This document shows, piece after piece, positions 1-8,567 of a stretch of 64,000 nucleotides of DNA; positions within the stretch are counted from its first letter, which is position 1, and every line of letters begins with the position of its first letter. The stretch lies in the NCBI GenBank assembly GCA_021738725.1, contig JAIPBE010000009.1:1-64000 (forward strand), written 5' to 3'. The notes under the pieces are model-generated. The model did no database searches, was not told where the DNA came from, and saw only the letters and a program-made list of their open reading frames with translations. A program made the translations under genes and the position numbers. Source of the stretch: Saprospiraceae bacterium. GTDB taxonomy: Bacteria > Bacteroidota > Bacteroidia > Chitinophagales > Saprospiraceae.

Positions 1-149
1 CAATATGCTCCAGAATCTGTACCACAAGCTGGTTGGATAGGGGGGTCAGTATCCGCCGGAATGTCATGTCGAATTCCGCTTCTCTAGCCCGTTGACCAGC
101 CTCCATTTGGGGGGGTCACTATGCTCCGGATTATCCACTGTTACAAGGG

Positions 150-1496
150 TTGGGAATGGTTAGTCTTCTTTGTATAGGTTGGTTGTCATATAGAGCTCTC
201 ATCCGCAGAGGGCTAACTGCTAATCAATCCGGGTTAATTGCCCTGATATTTATGACCTCCCCTGTAGTTTTACTACTCGGGCAAACGTTTATGACCGATT
301 TGCCATTCCTGGCATTCTTTGCAGGAGCATTGCTATGTTTTCCTCTTGCGCATAACTCCAGAAGACTTATCGTATTCCTGGTATTGGCAAGCCTGGCATA
401 TTTGACACGTCAATTTGGGGTTGTCTTGTTTCCAATAGCACTTATCTCTCTTCTATCACAGTCTACAAAAAGAGATTGGTCATCGTTTCGGGTCGTTCTC
501 ATGACGGGGTGTGTCCTTTTAGTTATAACACTTTGGGTGCAGTCGTTTGCGATTTCGGAGGGGTTACCTTATGTCTCCAATCTCTCTGTTGCCATTGAGC
601 GAATCCAGTCTTCACCTGGTCAATGGTGGAATTCAGTTTTACGTCGCATGGGCGGGATAGGCCTTTATATTGGAATGTTATCAATTCCTGTATTACCTGC
701 TTTGGCACCGGACATTAAGCGGAGTAATTTATGGGTGTGGGGGGGGCTTTTATCTTTAAGCGCGTTGGGTACCAGTGTCCTTTCATCGCAAAACCCATTT
801 TCACCTTTCAGAGGGAATATGTTCTATGCATTTGGATTGGGTCCTCAGACACTTCCCGATCTGTTCACTCTTCATCAGGCAGATTTGTCAATTCAGTATT
901 CCTGGGGAGTGGCTGTTTTGATTATGCTATCTCTCCTGTCCTTTATGGTACTGCTATTTAAATGCCTCAGTCACAGAAGGCAGTTAACCAAGTCAGGAAG
1001 TGTTTATCTAATAGGGGCCGCTTTACTCTATTTATTGACATTGTTCCTGCCTGGAACATTCTTCGATCGATACGTATTGCCTGCCTGGTGGACTTTACTG
1101 GTTGTCCTGGCTTCCGAAATGGATTTTTCCAAATTTCGAATGATGTTAACAATTTCATTGACCATCTGCTTCGCACTTTTTTCCTTTGTGGCGACAACGG
1201 ACTATTTGAATTGGCAACAAACCCGCTGGAGCATTCAGGGTGAGGCGAGAAGTCGTGGTATACTTCCAGAGCAAATTGACGGAGGATATGAAGTCAATGG
1301 ATGGCTTGGAAATGACATACTTGAGCCGGGAAAACAGGGATATGATATTCATAATCCGGGATTCCGTGAGTATTTGATTACGTTTACTCGAATTCCAGAA
1401 ACAGAAGTGCTTGAAACCCGAATTTTTGATCGGTTGTTGACTCCTGGAATAGATACAATTTATTTGTTGAAACGGTCAGCGGCTCCTGAAGATTGA
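150..1496 (+). CDS. PMT/GT39-family-like membrane glycosyltransferase, 5' part doubtful
   Basis: A polytopic inner-membrane protein of 448 residues from the first usable ATG, with about eight or more hydrophobic segments. The stretch FMTDLPFLAF near residue 48 and the hydrophobic layout resemble lipid-linked-sugar glycosyltransferases of the PMT/GT39 (ArnT-like) type, which add sugars on the periplasmic side. The first periplasmic loop, which carries the catalytic acidic residue in this family, is not in the frame. The frame is open only from about base 96 (TGA at 93-95), and the sequence before it is broken in all three frames, with G-runs at 40-45 and 110-116. Either a frameshift or sequencing error disrupts the 5' end, or this is a decayed gene. 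It lies just before an O-antigen-ligase-like gene on the same strand, which fits a glycan cluster. Family assignment is by pattern only. Confidence 0.7.
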   Translation: MGMVSLLCIGWLSYRALIRRGLTANQSGLIALIFMTSPVVLLLGQTFMTDLPFLAFFAGALLCFPLAHNSRRLIVFLVLASLAYLTRQFGVVLFPIALISLLSQSTKRDWSSFRVVLMTGCVLLVITLWVQSFAISEGLPYVSNLSVAIERIQSSPGQWWNSVLRRMGGIGLYIGMLSIPVLPALAPDIKRSNLWVWGGLLSLSALGTSVLSSQNPFSPFRGNMFYAFGLGPQTLPDLFTLHQADLSIQYSWGVAVLIMLSLLSFMVLLFKCLSHRRQLTKSGSVYLIGAALLYLLTLFLPGTFFDRYVLPAWWTLLVVLASEMDFSKFRMMLTISLTICFALFSFVATTDYLNWQQTRWSIQGEARSRGILPEQIDGGYEVNGWLGNDILEPGKQGYDIHNPGFREYLITFTRIPETEVLETRIFDRLLTPGIDTIYLLKRSAAPED

Positions 1497-1573
1497 TCAT
1501 GATACTATTGTTCCTAAATTGAATCAGGAAGTTTGTGTCTACATTGACATTTTGCATGCCTTGATGGTTGTTG

Positions 1574-2908
1574 ATGGCATTTAAAATTAATATGAATGTT
1601 GATGGATTGAAATCCGATCTATATTCGGATGGGGATATGGTAGGCCCGTACATTAAGTCTTGGGAGATAAAATTGTTACTAGCGTATATATTTCTCCTAC
1701 CTTTTGTCAGGCTCTATTCTTTGCCTTTCGTAGGAGCCAAAATTCAACCGTTAGAGTTTATCTTTCTTGGATTGATTCCATTAGTGTTTCGGTGGCTGCC
1801 ATTTTTCTGGCAAAGCTTTCCACGTGCTGGCAAGCTGGTGTTGATCGTCTATCTCGGTACGAATCTCTTATCTGGATTTCTTGCAGGTGAGTTCAACGGC
1901 ATGCTCGAGGCAATTGGTCGAGTCTATTTGGCTATTGTCTTTCTTCTAGGTTGGATGTTTGCCATTCGAGGTGGTCGACATTCTGTTCGTCAGGCTGTCA
2001 AGATGTGGTGTTATGGGGCTTTCATTATGGCTAGTCTGTCACTTGTTGGCTATGTGTTAGGATATCTCGGATGGTTGAATGAAACGGTTGCTCTATATGA
2101 GCAGTATCCTTATCTCGGTACAGTACTTCGAGCTTCAGGTTTTACAGGCGGGCCAGGGATGTTGATCATTGTCCTGATACCTCCACTACTGTTTTCTTGG
2201 CACATGTGGCAGAAAGACGGGAAGATTGGCTTATTTCTTCTCTTAATAGGCATTTCGTTCCTCACCTTTTCCAAAGAAATCGTCCTGGTGCTGACCGCTT
2301 TGCTTTGGATGCCCGGGAGCAGTCTGACAAAGCGTTTACGCAGTTTGGCAACCGGTTTGGTTGTGATCATCTATATAGTGGGTACGCATGTCTTGGTGAC
2401 CCGGGATGGTGGGATGAATGATGCACTTGGAAATACAGATTTTACGTCAGACATTACCCTTCTCCATATCGGCCACACCAGGATACTGGAGACCAGCTAT
2501 CTGACCCTCAAACGGACTGCCTTTCGCATTGGAAGTGCAAAACCCTGGTTTGGTATCGGACCAGGTAATTTCCAAGAGAAAGTTGCCCTTTTGAAAAAAG
2601 AAGGATTATACCCTGCGCACCTGCCAGTATACGAACCCCATTCCACCTGGATGGGAGGCTTCGCCGAGTTGGGAGTGGTAGGCTTAGGATGCCTCTTCGC
2701 ATTTAGTATATGGCTGCTGCGATGGCTGTATAATGGACGAGGTGAGATCTGGTCGCATTCTGAAAGTCGCATTTTATTGATCTATGTGGTGACCATTCTC
2801 GTCATAAGCATTTCCATGGATGTCCTTAATTTTAGACACCTCTGGTTGCCCTTGGGATTGTTGGCAGGGATAGTCTCTCGATCAAAGATAGGTTCGCGAA
2901 ATACTTGA
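1574..2908 (+). CDS. O-antigen ligase / polymerase-like membrane protein
   Basis: A protein of 444 residues with about ten to twelve hydrophobic segments. It carries the typical Wzy/WaaL (PF04932) arrangement: a large loop after mid-protein with GIGPGNF, then PHSTWMGGFAELGVVGL, matching the conserved 'HN..l....e.G..G' pattern around the catalytic region. Such proteins join or polymerise lipid-linked glycan units at the periplasmic face. In-frame TTG codons lie at 1568 and 1571; the ATG at 1574 is preferred. It follows the GT39-like gene by 77 bases and ends before a strong bidirectional terminator. Whether it is a ligase or a polymerase cannot be decided from sequence. Confidence 0.8.
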   Translation: MAFKINMNVDGLKSDLYSDGDMVGPYIKSWEIKLLLAYIFLLPFVRLYSLPFVGAKIQPLEFIFLGLIPLVFRWLPFFWQSFPRAGKLVLIVYLGTNLLSGFLAGEFNGMLEAIGRVYLAIVFLLGWMFAIRGGRHSVRQAVKMWCYGAFIMASLSLVGYVLGYLGWLNETVALYEQYPYLGTVLRASGFTGGPGMLIIVLIPPLLFSWHMWQKDGKIGLFLLLIGISFLTFSKEIVLVLTALLWMPGSSLTKRLRSLATGLVVIIYIVGTHVLVTRDGGMNDALGNTDFTSDITLLHIGHTRILETSYLTLKRTAFRIGSAKPWFGIGPGNFQEKVALLKKEGLYPAHLPVYEPHSTWMGGFAELGVVGLGCLFAFSIWLLRWLYNGRGEIWSHSESRILLIYVVTILVISISMDVLNFRHLWLPLGLLAGIVSRSKIGSRNT

Positions 2909-3021
2909 TATGGATCGTTTGTTCCCCTTCAATCAATTGGTAATTCTGATTTTTGAAGGTACCAGTAATCATGATTTCTATGGTTCCGCTGTAACTTAAG
3001 TAACCTTTGACTACTTTATAT

Positions 3022-3059
3022 AAAAGACCCCGGAGTGATACCTCACCCGGGGTCTTTTT
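3022..3059. terminator. Bidirectional rho-independent terminator
   Basis: The stem AAAGACCCCGG pairs with CCGGGGTCTTT around a short loop, with A-runs on the left and T-runs on the right. It can therefore end both the upstream plus-strand ligase-like gene and the convergent minus-strand gene. Confidence 0.9.
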
Positions 3060-3079
3060 ATTATGGCAAAATTCAAAAG

Positions 3080-3823
3080 CTAGGGAATGTGATACCCCAC
3101 CATGACAATTCCGCCCGGGACAGTCGATTTTTCCAGCCAGGGTTTGTCTGATTCGGGTTTCTCGAAAGAGTACTCCAGAAGAGCAATGAGATATCCGCCA
3201 GTGAGATTGTATTTCTCAGGTGTTAGATGTACGGGCTTTTCTGTTCGTTTGCCCGTCATTTTTTGACGGGGAAAGCCATACATCAGAATCCACCCATCTT
3301 CAGGATTGGGCTCGGCATAGATGATCCGCAGATGTGTCGGTATGGGTAGTCCGGCTTTGGCCAACCCTTGCTCCATGACGTTGTAGTCCAGCCACGTATC
3401 CCAGGTTTTGGTATTCAGGAAAACGGCTTTTCGCAATACCTTGTCGACCTGTGGGTAGGCACTCCAGCAGAAATCCTTCAGAGCGGCCTTTCCCTGCGGG
3501 AGCCGCATCCCCTGAATGAGTCGGAGATGGACCTGCCGAAAACTGGTTTCGATCCAGAACCAATGCCACAATAACCCGGCAACCCGCGACTCAAGTCCCC
3601 GGGGCCAGGTGACTTGAGTGAGTACCCGTAACGCCCGCATCCATTGTTCAGATAAACACTGGATCTCTTTGAGACAATATCCGTGATAACCCTGTTGATC
3701 CTTCTTCATTACCGGCCGATTCCGGTTTCTTGATTTTTTAATCAGGTTAGTTCCATCTTGCAGATAACAGGTCATTGTTCCCCATCTGCCGACAATCTCC
3801 AGATCACTGATAATTTTAGCCAT
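3080..3823 (-). CDS. Bacteroidota-type protein of unknown function, paralogous in style to the 5436-6185 gene
   Basis: A soluble protein of 247 residues with no signal peptide. The start at MAKIISD is preferred over an upstream ATG because the N-terminus then lines up with the protein encoded at 5436-6185: both have a glycine, then [V/M]T.[F/C]Y, two or three residues, a DG/QG turn and a basic stretch ending in KK (about residues 10-35). Proteins opening like this are common in Bacteroidota and have no known role. The C-terminal half is rich in aromatic and strand-forming residues. It stands alone, convergent with the ligase-like gene and sharing its terminator. No function is assigned. Confidence 0.6.
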   Translation of the reverse strand: MAKIISDLEIVGRWGTMTCYLQDGTNLIKKSRNRNRPVMKKDQQGYHGYCLKEIQCLSEQWMRALRVLTQVTWPRGLESRVAGLLWHWFWIETSFRQVHLRLIQGMRLPQGKAALKDFCWSAYPQVDKVLRKAVFLNTKTWDTWLDYNVMEQGLAKAGLPIPTHLRIIYAEPNPEDGWILMYGFPRQKMTGKRTEKPVHLTPEKYNLTGGYLIALLEYSFEKPESDKPWLEKSTVPGGIVMVGYHIP

Positions 3824-4555
3824 TTTCGATTGTTTGAAGTGAACAATCCCATTCATGACTTGTAATCAGCCTTGCTCCTTTGCAGATGGGATGCCGGGGA
3901 TCGAATTGCTTCTCTCCCCAGCGGTCCATCTAGACAAAGGATCAGATCTTTAAAAACTTCCTTTTTTATGTTGATCAGTATTACCAAGGCTAATTTCTAA
4001 TCAAATGGGCTTTCTGTTGTGGCAACTTTTGCCGCATTCACATAAATATTTATTACATGTCAATACAACGCAGTGTTCGACATCAACTAGTTCCGAGCCT
4101 GTCCCTTGTCCCCCTCTGTGCCCAAACCTCAACTCATAGACCACTGTAAACTAGATGGGGTAGCCAGGAGGAGGAGGGATAGCGAACCGCTCCCCATTTT
4201 CCACTCCCCAAGCGGCACCAGCCGCTGAGGCACTCAAGCGAACAGCGAACGGCGATTAGCGAATAGCATTCCATCTCACCGTCTCTCTGTCCCTCGGTCC
4301 TCAGTCCTCGGTCCTCCCTGCCTCGCCGGCAGGCGGGCGTCTTCAGTCCTCGGTCCAATTTCGGCAGCTAAAGCAGCCGTTACGAATAACTCGTCTCCAA
4401 GTCTCTCAGTGTCTGTGTCCCTCAGTCTTCGGTCCCCACTCTCAACTCCCCACTCTCAACTCCCCACTCTCCACCCTCCACTCCGTCTCTGCGTCTCAAA
4501 ACCGCCCCACCTGCCTCTGCAGACAAGTGGGTGCGGATTTGAAGAAGACCGATGA
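3824..4555. repeat. Gene-free gap with degenerate pyrimidine-rich micro-repeats
   Basis: About 730 bases without a credible gene. From about 4080 the plus strand becomes C/T-rich and consists of recurring words: GTCCTCGGTCC and CAGTCCTCGGTCC (4290-4350), GTCTCTCAGTGTCTG, and CAACTCCCCACTCTC repeated (4440-4480). An 'AGCGAACAGCGAACGGCGATTAGCG' type of word lies at 4237-4268. These word families recur in other gaps of the window. The short open frame at 4134-4358 is made of these words and is not a gene. Confidence 0.7.
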
Positions 4556-4756
4556 CTATTCCTTCCTCTTCTTCTTGGGGAGGATCCTCCCGGCTATCCA
4601 GGTGCCGATATAACTGGCGAATGCGCCGATGAAACCCAACAGGGCGATGTCGATCAGACTCTGGAACGTCCAGATGGCGTATTGGGTCATCAGGCAGCCG
4701 ACCAGAAAGGCACTCAGGCTAGCCTTGTGATATAGGAAGGTGAACAGGCTGGTCAT
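4556..4756 (-). CDS. Small two-helix membrane protein, holin-like size
   Basis: A 66-residue protein with two hydrophobic segments (about residues 10-30 and 34-56) and a very basic tail ending KKKRKE. Its start codon overlaps the stop of the 86-residue gene before it by four bases, so the two are probably translationally coupled. Size, helices and charged tail resemble holin-like proteins, but no family motif was recognised. It is the last gene of the cassette that contains DUF5675. Confidence 0.55.
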   Translation of the reverse strand: MTSLFTFLYHKASLSAFLVGCLMTQYAIWTFQSLIDIALLGFIGAFASYIGTWIAGRILPKKKRKE

Positions 4757-5013
4757 TGGTCACCGACCACACTGACCTGACTGACCGTGGTGATCACTGT
4801 GCCTGCCACCGTCAGGTAGCCAGCGATCTGGACCAGGATGGCAGGCAGTAAAACTGGACTGGCCAGCAGCGCACCGCCAACTCCCGCCACGGTGATCCCG
4901 ATATTCCGCAAGATGCGGAAGAACCGAGGGGTAGGGGCGCGAGCCCGGTCGATCAGGTCCATATGGGGGGGGATCATTGGACTGGGGTCAAATCCCGAAT
5001 TTTTCTTTTTCAT
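4753..5013 (-). CDS. Small membrane-associated protein of unknown function
   Basis: An 86-residue protein. The N-terminal 30 residues are polar and proline-rich and lead into TPRFFRILRNIGI, followed by an alanine/glycine/valine-rich hydrophobic C-terminal half (about residues 38-82) that could form two membrane passes. Proteins with this 'TPRFFR..RN.G' start and hydrophobic tail occur in many Bacteroidota next to DUF5675 genes (recollection, not searched). It lies 11 bases after the DUF5675 gene and overlaps the 66-residue gene by 4 bases. Confidence 0.6.
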   Translation of the reverse strand: MKKKNSGFDPSPMIPPHMDLIDRARAPTPRFFRILRNIGITVAGVGGALLASPVLLPAILVQIAGYLTVAGTVITTVSQVSVVGDQ

Positions 5014-5024
5014 GGTAAAATGTT

Positions 5025-5423
5025 TTAAGAGTGAATGATCAATTGCACCGGCATGCCACTTTGCAATACCGGTTGGACCTCGTCCAACAACCGTTGAAGC
5101 GCTTTTCGGGAACCGGTGCCACTACCAGGCCCGGTGAGGTCAGTCACCGGAGCGATACAGCCGCGCAATTCCGTTAAAGCATCATTCGCAGGATGGATCA
5201 GGATCCAGTCCCGTTCCGGGACATGGGGGATCTGGAAGTGCCAGCCCCACCGGCTGGTCCACCGTAAAGACAGCATATAGCGGCCCTCCGGAATGCAGGA
5301 TACATTCCGCTGGTTTTGTCGCCAGGGCAGTTCGATCGTATGACAGATCAACTGGTTCCCGACGCACAATTGGCCATTCGTGCCGGTGGGGTGGTACTTC
5401 CGCATGAGAGTGAGTACTCTCAT
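5025..5423 (-). CDS. DUF5675 family protein
   Basis: A 132-residue protein matching DUF5675 along its whole length: an N-terminal 'R.Y...GTNG.L' strand, IELPW (about residues 31-35), SCIPEGRY (43-50), then ILIHPAND (74-81) and RGCIAP (87-92). The late histidine followed by a GC[IV] motif recalls the active-site layout of L,D-transpeptidase-like folds; a cell-wall role is inference only. There is no signal peptide. It lies between the 249-residue unknown protein (12 bases upstream) and the two small membrane proteins, all on the minus strand, so one operon is likely. Confidence 0.85.
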   Translation of the reverse strand: MRVLTLMRKYHPTGTNGQLCVGNQLICHTIELPWRQNQRNVSCIPEGRYMLSLRWTSRWGWHFQIPHVPERDWILIHPANDALTELRGCIAPVTDLTGPGSGTGSRKALQRLLDEVQPVLQSGMPVQLIIHS

Positions 5424-5435
5424 GGGCGGTCTCCC

Positions 5436-6185
5436 TTAGGAGACGGAGACAATAGCCGCAGCGTTGTGGCTCTTGTCTTTCATTGGATAAAGGATCCCGG
5501 CATCCTCGATCATGAATTCGATCAACAGAACGACGAGATCCCTGCCGTCTCCTGTGAGCGATTCAGTGGGTGACAAGACCAGATTTTGGATGGTCTCATC
5601 AAGAGGAATCGGATCAAGACTCATTCGGACAGATTGGTAGTCATCCTTCAGGAAATCAATCCTGGACCAGTAACCCGTCAGTTTGAAATGAGAGGCATAG
5701 CTTGGAATGCTAAGCATCTCTTTGGGGTTGAGCCCGTTGATCGAGATCGTGTTGGCACTCGTATCCACCACAGGATTCAGAGGCAAGATCTGTTTCAAAG
5801 GCGCACCGATGTTGAAATTGAATCCGGTGAGCACTTCCTTGCCACTATCCGTATCCAGTCCGATCACCGCTGTTCGACTGCCACGTTTGTTGGTCACATC
5901 GAATTTGCGGATCTGGAAAAGAACCCGGGTCAACCGCTGTGGGACACGTTTGTCCCCCACCTTTTTGATCAACCCAGGAAACGCGTTCCTTACCAATCGG
6001 GCCACCTGGTTGGTCGTCCCAAATTCGCGGAAGGTCTCCTGCGTCCTCTCAAATGCTGGGTCGTTCTTGATCCGGTCACCACTGAGCCTGGTCTTTTTCT
6101 TGACCAGGTGCACACCCTGCCGTTCGTAGAATGTGACATCGTCCAAGGTCCCTTTGACTTTGAACAAACTATTCTGTCTAGCCAT
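5436..6185 (-). CDS. Bacteroidota-type protein of unknown function heading the DUF5675 cassette
   Basis: A 249-residue protein starting at MARQNSLF; the frame extends upstream, but the upstream part does not look like protein. The N-terminus has GTLDDVTFY, then a QG turn and HLVKKK, followed by a helical, basic stretch with NDPAFERT (about residues 42-49). This layout is typical of an uncharacterised protein family common in Bacteroidota. The C-terminal half is strand-rich. The gene at 3080-3823 has a similar opening. It is the first gene of a four-gene minus-strand unit. No function is assigned. Confidence 0.65.
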   Translation of the reverse strand: MARQNSLFKVKGTLDDVTFYERQGVHLVKKKTRLSGDRIKNDPAFERTQETFREFGTTNQVARLVRNAFPGLIKKVGDKRVPQRLTRVLFQIRKFDVTNKRGSRTAVIGLDTDSGKEVLTGFNFNIGAPLKQILPLNPVVDTSANTISINGLNPKEMLSIPSYASHFKLTGYWSRIDFLKDDYQSVRMSLDPIPLDETIQNLVLSPTESLTGDGRDLVVLLIEFMIEDAGILYPMKDKSHNAAAIVSVS

Positions 6186-6338
6186 AAGTAAAAAAATTTG
6201 AAGTGAAAGAATGGGGTTCTGAAAAGCCGGCATATCAGTCGCCCTGTCAAGATTATAACGCCCCGAAATATGGAGTAACGTATTGATAATCAGGTTGCTG
6301 TTCCCATTTATGCCCTTTTCTTCCTCAATCTTCTCCAT

Positions 6339-6662
6339 TCTTCCTCCTTGTGCTTATCTCTGCCTTTTCTTACACCTTTCTGCCTCTTTCTTCCTATTAT
6401 TTCGCGAAATTTCGCCAATCAATGAATACTAAGAGAGAGCCGACATGCGTTTACATTCCATGTGAATCTGCCATGAAAGCATGGTAAATTCCGGGTGAAC
6501 TCTGTCTTTAGTCCGTGTTTAGTCCAGGTTAAAGCCGTAGTTATCCCTCTTTCCCTGAGGATCTTCATCGCTCAGGATCTCCATTACAGACATCAGGATC
6601 AGATCAGAAATTGGCAAGTTGGACGTCGTCCTCTTGCCAGATCGTTCATGAAATGTTGACTC
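6339..6662. other. Gap before the small HTH gene
   Basis: About 320 bases with no credible gene. It separates the minus-strand cassette from the divergent HTH-like gene and may hold promoters for both. No TAnnTTTG box next to either start was seen. Confidence 0.4.
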
Positions 6663-6854
6663 ATGGAGAATCAGCGCGTATTTGTTTACATCAGCGATCT
6701 GATGATCTGGACCGGAAAAAGCAGACGGTCCTGCCAGAAATTGATGACGCTTATTCGAAAGGAATATGAGAAAGAATCATTTCAGCCAATCACAGTTGCC
6801 GAGTATTGCCAGTTTATGAAAGTCGATCCGGCGCATCTTCCACCGTTGCAATGA
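6663..6854 (+). CDS. Small HTH/excisionase-like DNA-binding protein
   Basis: A 63-residue protein with the pattern seen in many small Bacteroidota proteins: a start strand (VFVYISDLMIWTGKSRRSC), a basic recognition-like helix (KLMTLIRKEY), then PITVAEYCQFMKVD. This resembles a winged HTH or excisionase-like fold in which an N-terminal 'ctk.a...lG.S.rt' helix-turn-helix is followed by a 'pVt..eFc.y...' segment. It is transcribed away from the DUF5675 cassette and may regulate it. The family resemblance is from memory and unverified. Confidence 0.6.
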   Translation: MENQRVFVYISDLMIWTGKSRRSCQKLMTLIRKEYEKESFQPITVAEYCQFMKVDPAHLPPLQ

Positions 6855-6989
6855 ATGAAAAGATGGATATCTGACATTCATTTCCTCCCCATTAACTACA
6901 GGTAAATACCAGATTTGGTTGTGGCTTTACCGAATACGGCATCCTTCGTACCAGACGGGTATCTTTAGGCCGGCAATAAGCCACCTGTT

Positions 6990-7757
6990 ATGCGCTTCTT
7001 TCTGAATCTCCTTGTTGATCCTGTCTTCCATTGGATGGGCATGATCGCAATCGCTGTAATCTGCAGGTATCTGCATCGTCCTCGCTGGGCCAAAGTATGG
7101 TTTTACGCCTCCTGCTTCTGGTTGTTTCTGATTGCGATGTCACCGATACCGATCTGGTTGGCCTATCAGTTGGAATATCGCTATCCAGTATTGAATCCTT
7201 CCCAGATCGATCAGGATTCGTTTCCAGAAGTCAATATTGTTGTCTTGGGAGGAGGGATGACTACGGGTGCAAATATTACCGCCGCAGATCAGCTCAGTCC
7301 AGATGCACTCAGTCGAGTGGTGGAGGGAATTAGAATCTATCACCAGATATCTGCAGGCCATTTAATTACTTCTGGGTATTCCCTTCAAGGGAAGCGATCC
7401 CAGGCTGATTTTCTCGCATCCACTGCTGTTGATCTCGGCGTGCAACCATCGGATACCTTTCTCTTGTCAATGCCCCGGACAACAAGGGAAGAGGCCCTTG
7501 CTTATAAAAACCGATTTGACCATCAACTGCCGATCATCCTGGTCACCAGTGCTCTCCACCTCCCTCGCGCCATGGGATGGTTCAAATACCAAGGCTTAAA
7601 CCCTATTCCCGCTCCCGCCAACCATATGATCAAGATCGATCCCGATAAGTGGACTTACCACTGGCGCCCCTCTATGCGGAAGATCTCCATCATGCAAAAG
7701 GTCTTCCACGAATATACCGGTCATGCCGAATTGGCCTGGGTCAGTAGATCTGAATAA
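6990..7757 (+). CDS. YdcF/ElyC/SanA (DUF218) family membrane protein
   Basis: 255 residues. Two N-terminal hydrophobic segments (about residues 5-28 and 35-57) are followed by a DUF218 domain. The domain opens with IVVLGGG (about residue 83), continues with HLITSGYS and TTREEA, and has the conserved VTSALHLPRA stretch (about 185-194). In other bacteria, relatives affect envelope integrity, peptidoglycan precursor or polysaccharide metabolism; the reaction is unknown. A weak TAnnTTTG-like box (TATCTTTA) lies at 6960-6967. The neighbouring glycan genes make an envelope role plausible. Confidence 0.85.
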   Translation: MRFFLNLLVDPVFHWMGMIAIAVICRYLHRPRWAKVWFYASCFWLFLIAMSPIPIWLAYQLEYRYPVLNPSQIDQDSFPEVNIVVLGGGMTTGANITAADQLSPDALSRVVEGIRIYHQISAGHLITSGYSLQGKRSQADFLASTAVDLGVQPSDTFLLSMPRTTREEALAYKNRFDHQLPIILVTSALHLPRAMGWFKYQGLNPIPAPANHMIKIDPDKWTYHWRPSMRKISIMQKVFHEYTGHAELAWVSRSE

Positions 7758-8567
7758 CTTATCCATCAACATTTGGCAGTTTAATGCTTGCCTGCCGTAG
7801 GCAGGTTCAAGCCGTGCTCTTCCGGGCATGCAGTTCAACGTCCAAGATGAACACACGTTGAACCATGAACAGAAGAGCCGTCAGGCTCCGTCTTTGATCG
7901 TTGAACCGTCCAACTTTTGAATTCACTCTCCAAACCTGAAACCAACCAGGAAAAAGGAACCAGAAACGCAGGAACAAGGAACATTCCCCAGCTCCAGCGA
8001 TATGTATATCTCCCTGGCATCAATGGATATACAAGGCGGTGAGACACCGCCCATGCTTGCTATTCCATGAAATGAGATACTTGGAGCCACTCGTCACGCA
8101 CTGCCGGTGAGACACCGTCACCAACATCCATTATTTTTAATCGATCCCAGGAGTAGAATCGAAAGATCCAATCCGTTGTTTGACTTGGTAATTAAGCCGA
8201 TTCGATATGAAAACCTCTCTCCTAAAGCCCCTCTCCTTGCAAAGGAGAGGGGTTGGGGTGAGGTTATACGTACAACCAGACGCTTGAAACAATCCGCCCA
8301 ACCTGAAACCAACCAGGAACCAGGAACGCAGGAACAAGGAATCCATACCCTCCCCCCGACCCGGCAGGATGGGCAGTATCCAGCACGTTCAGCCAGTCCG
8401 GTGCCGGCCCACCCCCTCCGGTGGACGAATGTCTCCGGGAAAAGCATACGAGGTTGAGGGGGACATGGTAGCCACACTTCGAACTTTGAATCGAGACTTC
8501 GGCAGGCGGACAGCCAGGCGTTTGAAGTTGCTCCAGACCTCATGAACAAGCCATAAAGTGAAACCTA
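7758..8567. repeat. Gap with several micro-repeat words and hairpins
   Basis: No credible gene in 810 bases. Recognisable pieces: a palindrome around TGCCTGCCGTAGGCAGG (7789-7805); GTTGAACCATGAAC-type words (7826-7870); two copies of a word string containing CCTGAAACCAACCAGGAA (7936-7982 and 8299-8342, the second shorter and diverged); hairpins CGGTGAGACACCG (8037-8049, 8106-8118); and a palindromic CCTCTCCTTGCAAAGGAGAGG with GGGTTGGGGTGAGG after it (8231-8265). A relative of the last occurs at 40740-40782. Confidence 0.75.

Noticed and set aside
4134-4358. 74-codon open frame on the minus strand
   Set aside because: Made of GTCCTCGGTCC-type words in a gap; no start signal or family.
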